Source of the DNA: Arcanobacterium wilhelmae
Lineage (GTDB): Bacteria > Actinomycetota > Actinomycetes > Actinomycetales > Actinomycetaceae
Direction: 5' to 3'
DNA: 64,000 nucleotides
Assembly (NCBI RefSeq): GCF_029632765.1
Contig: NZ_CP121247.1
Span: 1,612,001-1,676,000 of the forward strand
Under the pieces are notes generated by a model. It did no database searches. It was not told the DNA's origin and saw nothing but the letters and a program-made list of their open reading frames with translations. Shown here one piece after another: positions 62,945 through 64,000 of the stretch. The position numbers and the translations under genes were made by a program. Within the stretch, counting starts at the first letter, position 1, and each line of letters begins with the position of its first letter.

Positions 62945-64000
62945 CTACAGTGCGGCCAAATCTGCCAGGAACGAATCGATCACCGCGCGCATGCCCGGCG
63001 ATTTCCCTTCCTCAATGTGATCGATCAGGATCGAAAACACGAGCGGCTGACCCTTCGCCGTCTGCAGGTAGCCAGAGAGCGAATTCGCCTCAACGAGCGT
63101 GCCCGTCTTTGCCCGAACCACACCCGCCAGCGGCGTGTCGATCATGCGCCTGGCCAACGTGCCGTCGAGCGCAGACACCGGCAGGCCCGGCCCGATACCC
63201 GAAAGTTTCGGATCCTCCCACGCCTTGAGCATGATTTCGGACTGCAGGCGTGCGGTGAGACGATCGGTAGTTGAGAGCCCGGAAGCTGAAGAGAACACGG
63301 CACCCGACACATCAAACCCAGCCCCCACCAGGTACTCTTTGACTGCCTCGCCAGCGCCTGCAAACGTGGCAGGCTTCCCCTTCTCAATCGCGATAAGCCG
63401 CCCCAGAGTTTCGGCAATCGTGTTATCCGAATGCTTGAGCATCGTCTCCACAAGATCACGCAGCGGAGCCGAACGAACCTCGGCGAGTTTGCGAGCATCG
63501 GCTGGGGCCGCAGCGCGCGTCGGTTCGCCAACTTTCACACCGGCGTCGGCAAGCGCCTGAGCAAATGCACGCCCCGCTTCAAGATCTGGATCCGGCGCAT
63601 GCTTACCGTTCTTCAGTCCTTCATTCACCGCGAGCGGACGCGACTCCATAATGTACAACGGGCCCTCGTCAGCACCAATATCTTGGTGGAAGAGCGGGCC
63701 AGCAAACAACGTCGAATCAACCGCGAACTTGACTTCCTTCGCGCCCGACTTTGTCAGCTCGGCCGCCGTCGCTTTCGCAAGCTCCAGAAGGGAGGCACGC
63801 CCCTCGGTCGCCGTCGGATCACCTTTGCCATCAGCGAGGTTGACGTCTCCCCCGCCCACAAGGTAGAGAGTATCGCCAGCAAGCGACGCGCTCGTGGGGA
63901 ACGTCCGATCCGGGCCGAGTATTTCAAGCGCGGCAAGCGCCGTTTCCAGTTTCATGTTCGACGCCGGAGTGGTGGCGGCCGTTGGACGGTACTGCGCGAT
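62945..64000 (-). CDS. dacB: D-alanyl-D-alanine carboxypeptidase/endopeptidase, PBP4 type (N-terminus outside window)
   Basis: Serine peptidase of peptidoglycan maturation. The frame runs through to position 64000, so the start lies outside. Active-site motifs in order: SNMK (SxxK) about 13 residues into the visible part, SDN in LKHSDNTIAE, and KTG in RAKTGTLVEAN. Visible part 351 residues, including the insert domain between the first two motifs that defines the PBP4 class (LYLVGGGDVNL, GPLYIMESRPLAVN). Adjacent to the DUF2342 gene, a conserved arrangement. Confidence 0.93.
   Translation of the reverse strand: MAQYRPTAATTPASNMKLETALAALEILGPDRTFPTSASLAGDTLYLVGGGDVNLADGKGDPTATEGRASLLELAKATAAELTKSGAKEVKFAVDSTLFAGPLFHQDIGADEGPLYIMESRPLAVNEGLKNGKHAPDPDLEAGRAFAQALADAGVKVGEPTRAAAPADARKLAEVRSAPLRDLVETMLKHSDNTIAETLGRLIAIEKGKPATFAGAGEAVKEYLVGAGFDVSGAVFSSASGLSTTDRLTARLQSEIMLKAWEDPKLSGIGPGLPVSALDGTLARRMIDTPLAGVVRAKTGTLVEANSLSGYLQTAKGQPLVFSILIDHIEEGKSPGMRAVIDSFLADLAAL

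Overview
The window is a GC-rich chromosomal segment of an actinobacterium. The content fits Actinomycetaceae (Trueperella/Arcanobacterium-like): menaquinone as quinone, the bS22 small ribosomal protein beside an excisionase-type HTH gene, a sigK-rskA-dipZ cluster, RskA, DUF3180 and DUF2520 proteins, and a tilS-ftsH-folE-folP-folBK row. The genus is inference; no rRNA or tRNA gene is present to settle it.

Layout. 1-5660 (minus): nuoA-G of respiratory complex I, with nuoG running off the left edge. 5765-17248: a nearly complete menaquinone pathway (menJ, menG, menF, menD, menC, menB, menE, menA) interrupted by an HtrA protease. 17351-21088: ECF sigma factor K, its anti-sigma factor RskA, the DipZ thiol-redox protein and a Met/Lys/Asp repeat lipoprotein; the last two are divergent and share one promoter architecture. 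21163-25742: small membrane protein, phosphatase, MarR regulator, bS22, HTH protein and a Trk/Ktr potassium system. 25743-31596: radA, an Arg/Gly-rich membrane protein, mutY and a small membrane protein, bracketed by two arrays of a 73-nt palindromic element. 30628-40540: glycerol locus (SorC-type regulator, glpABC, SMP-30-like hydrolase, P-loop kinase, glpF, glpK) with a third array of the same element. 40553-42404: a hipBA-type module between 97-bp direct repeats. 42477-51561: thiamine-binding protein, lysS, an AT-richer accessory island with a stop-interrupted secreted protein, a dicarboxylate symporter, pantothenate genes and an AAA/DUF4143 ATPase behind three phased operator-like sites. 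51728-55927: two paired sets of YdbS/YdbT-type PH-domain proteins, one interrupted by TAG. 56030-64000: DUF3180, folate genes, ftsH, tilS, a zinc metalloprotease and the 3' part of a PBP4-type carboxypeptidase gene.

Metabolically, complex I and the three-subunit anaerobic glycerol-3-phosphate dehydrogenase both feed menaquinone, whose synthesis is encoded here. DipZ and the Met-rich lipoprotein look like an extracytoplasmic redox response under sigma K.

The least explained signals are: eight copies of an exactly 73-nt palindrome in three arrays with alternating orientation; the repeat-flanked hipBA cassette with a third-party copy of its operator; the matched divergent sigma-K-like promoters; two in-frame TAG codons that split otherwise continuous proteins; and a GACGYCGG motif scattered through spacers and protein linkers.
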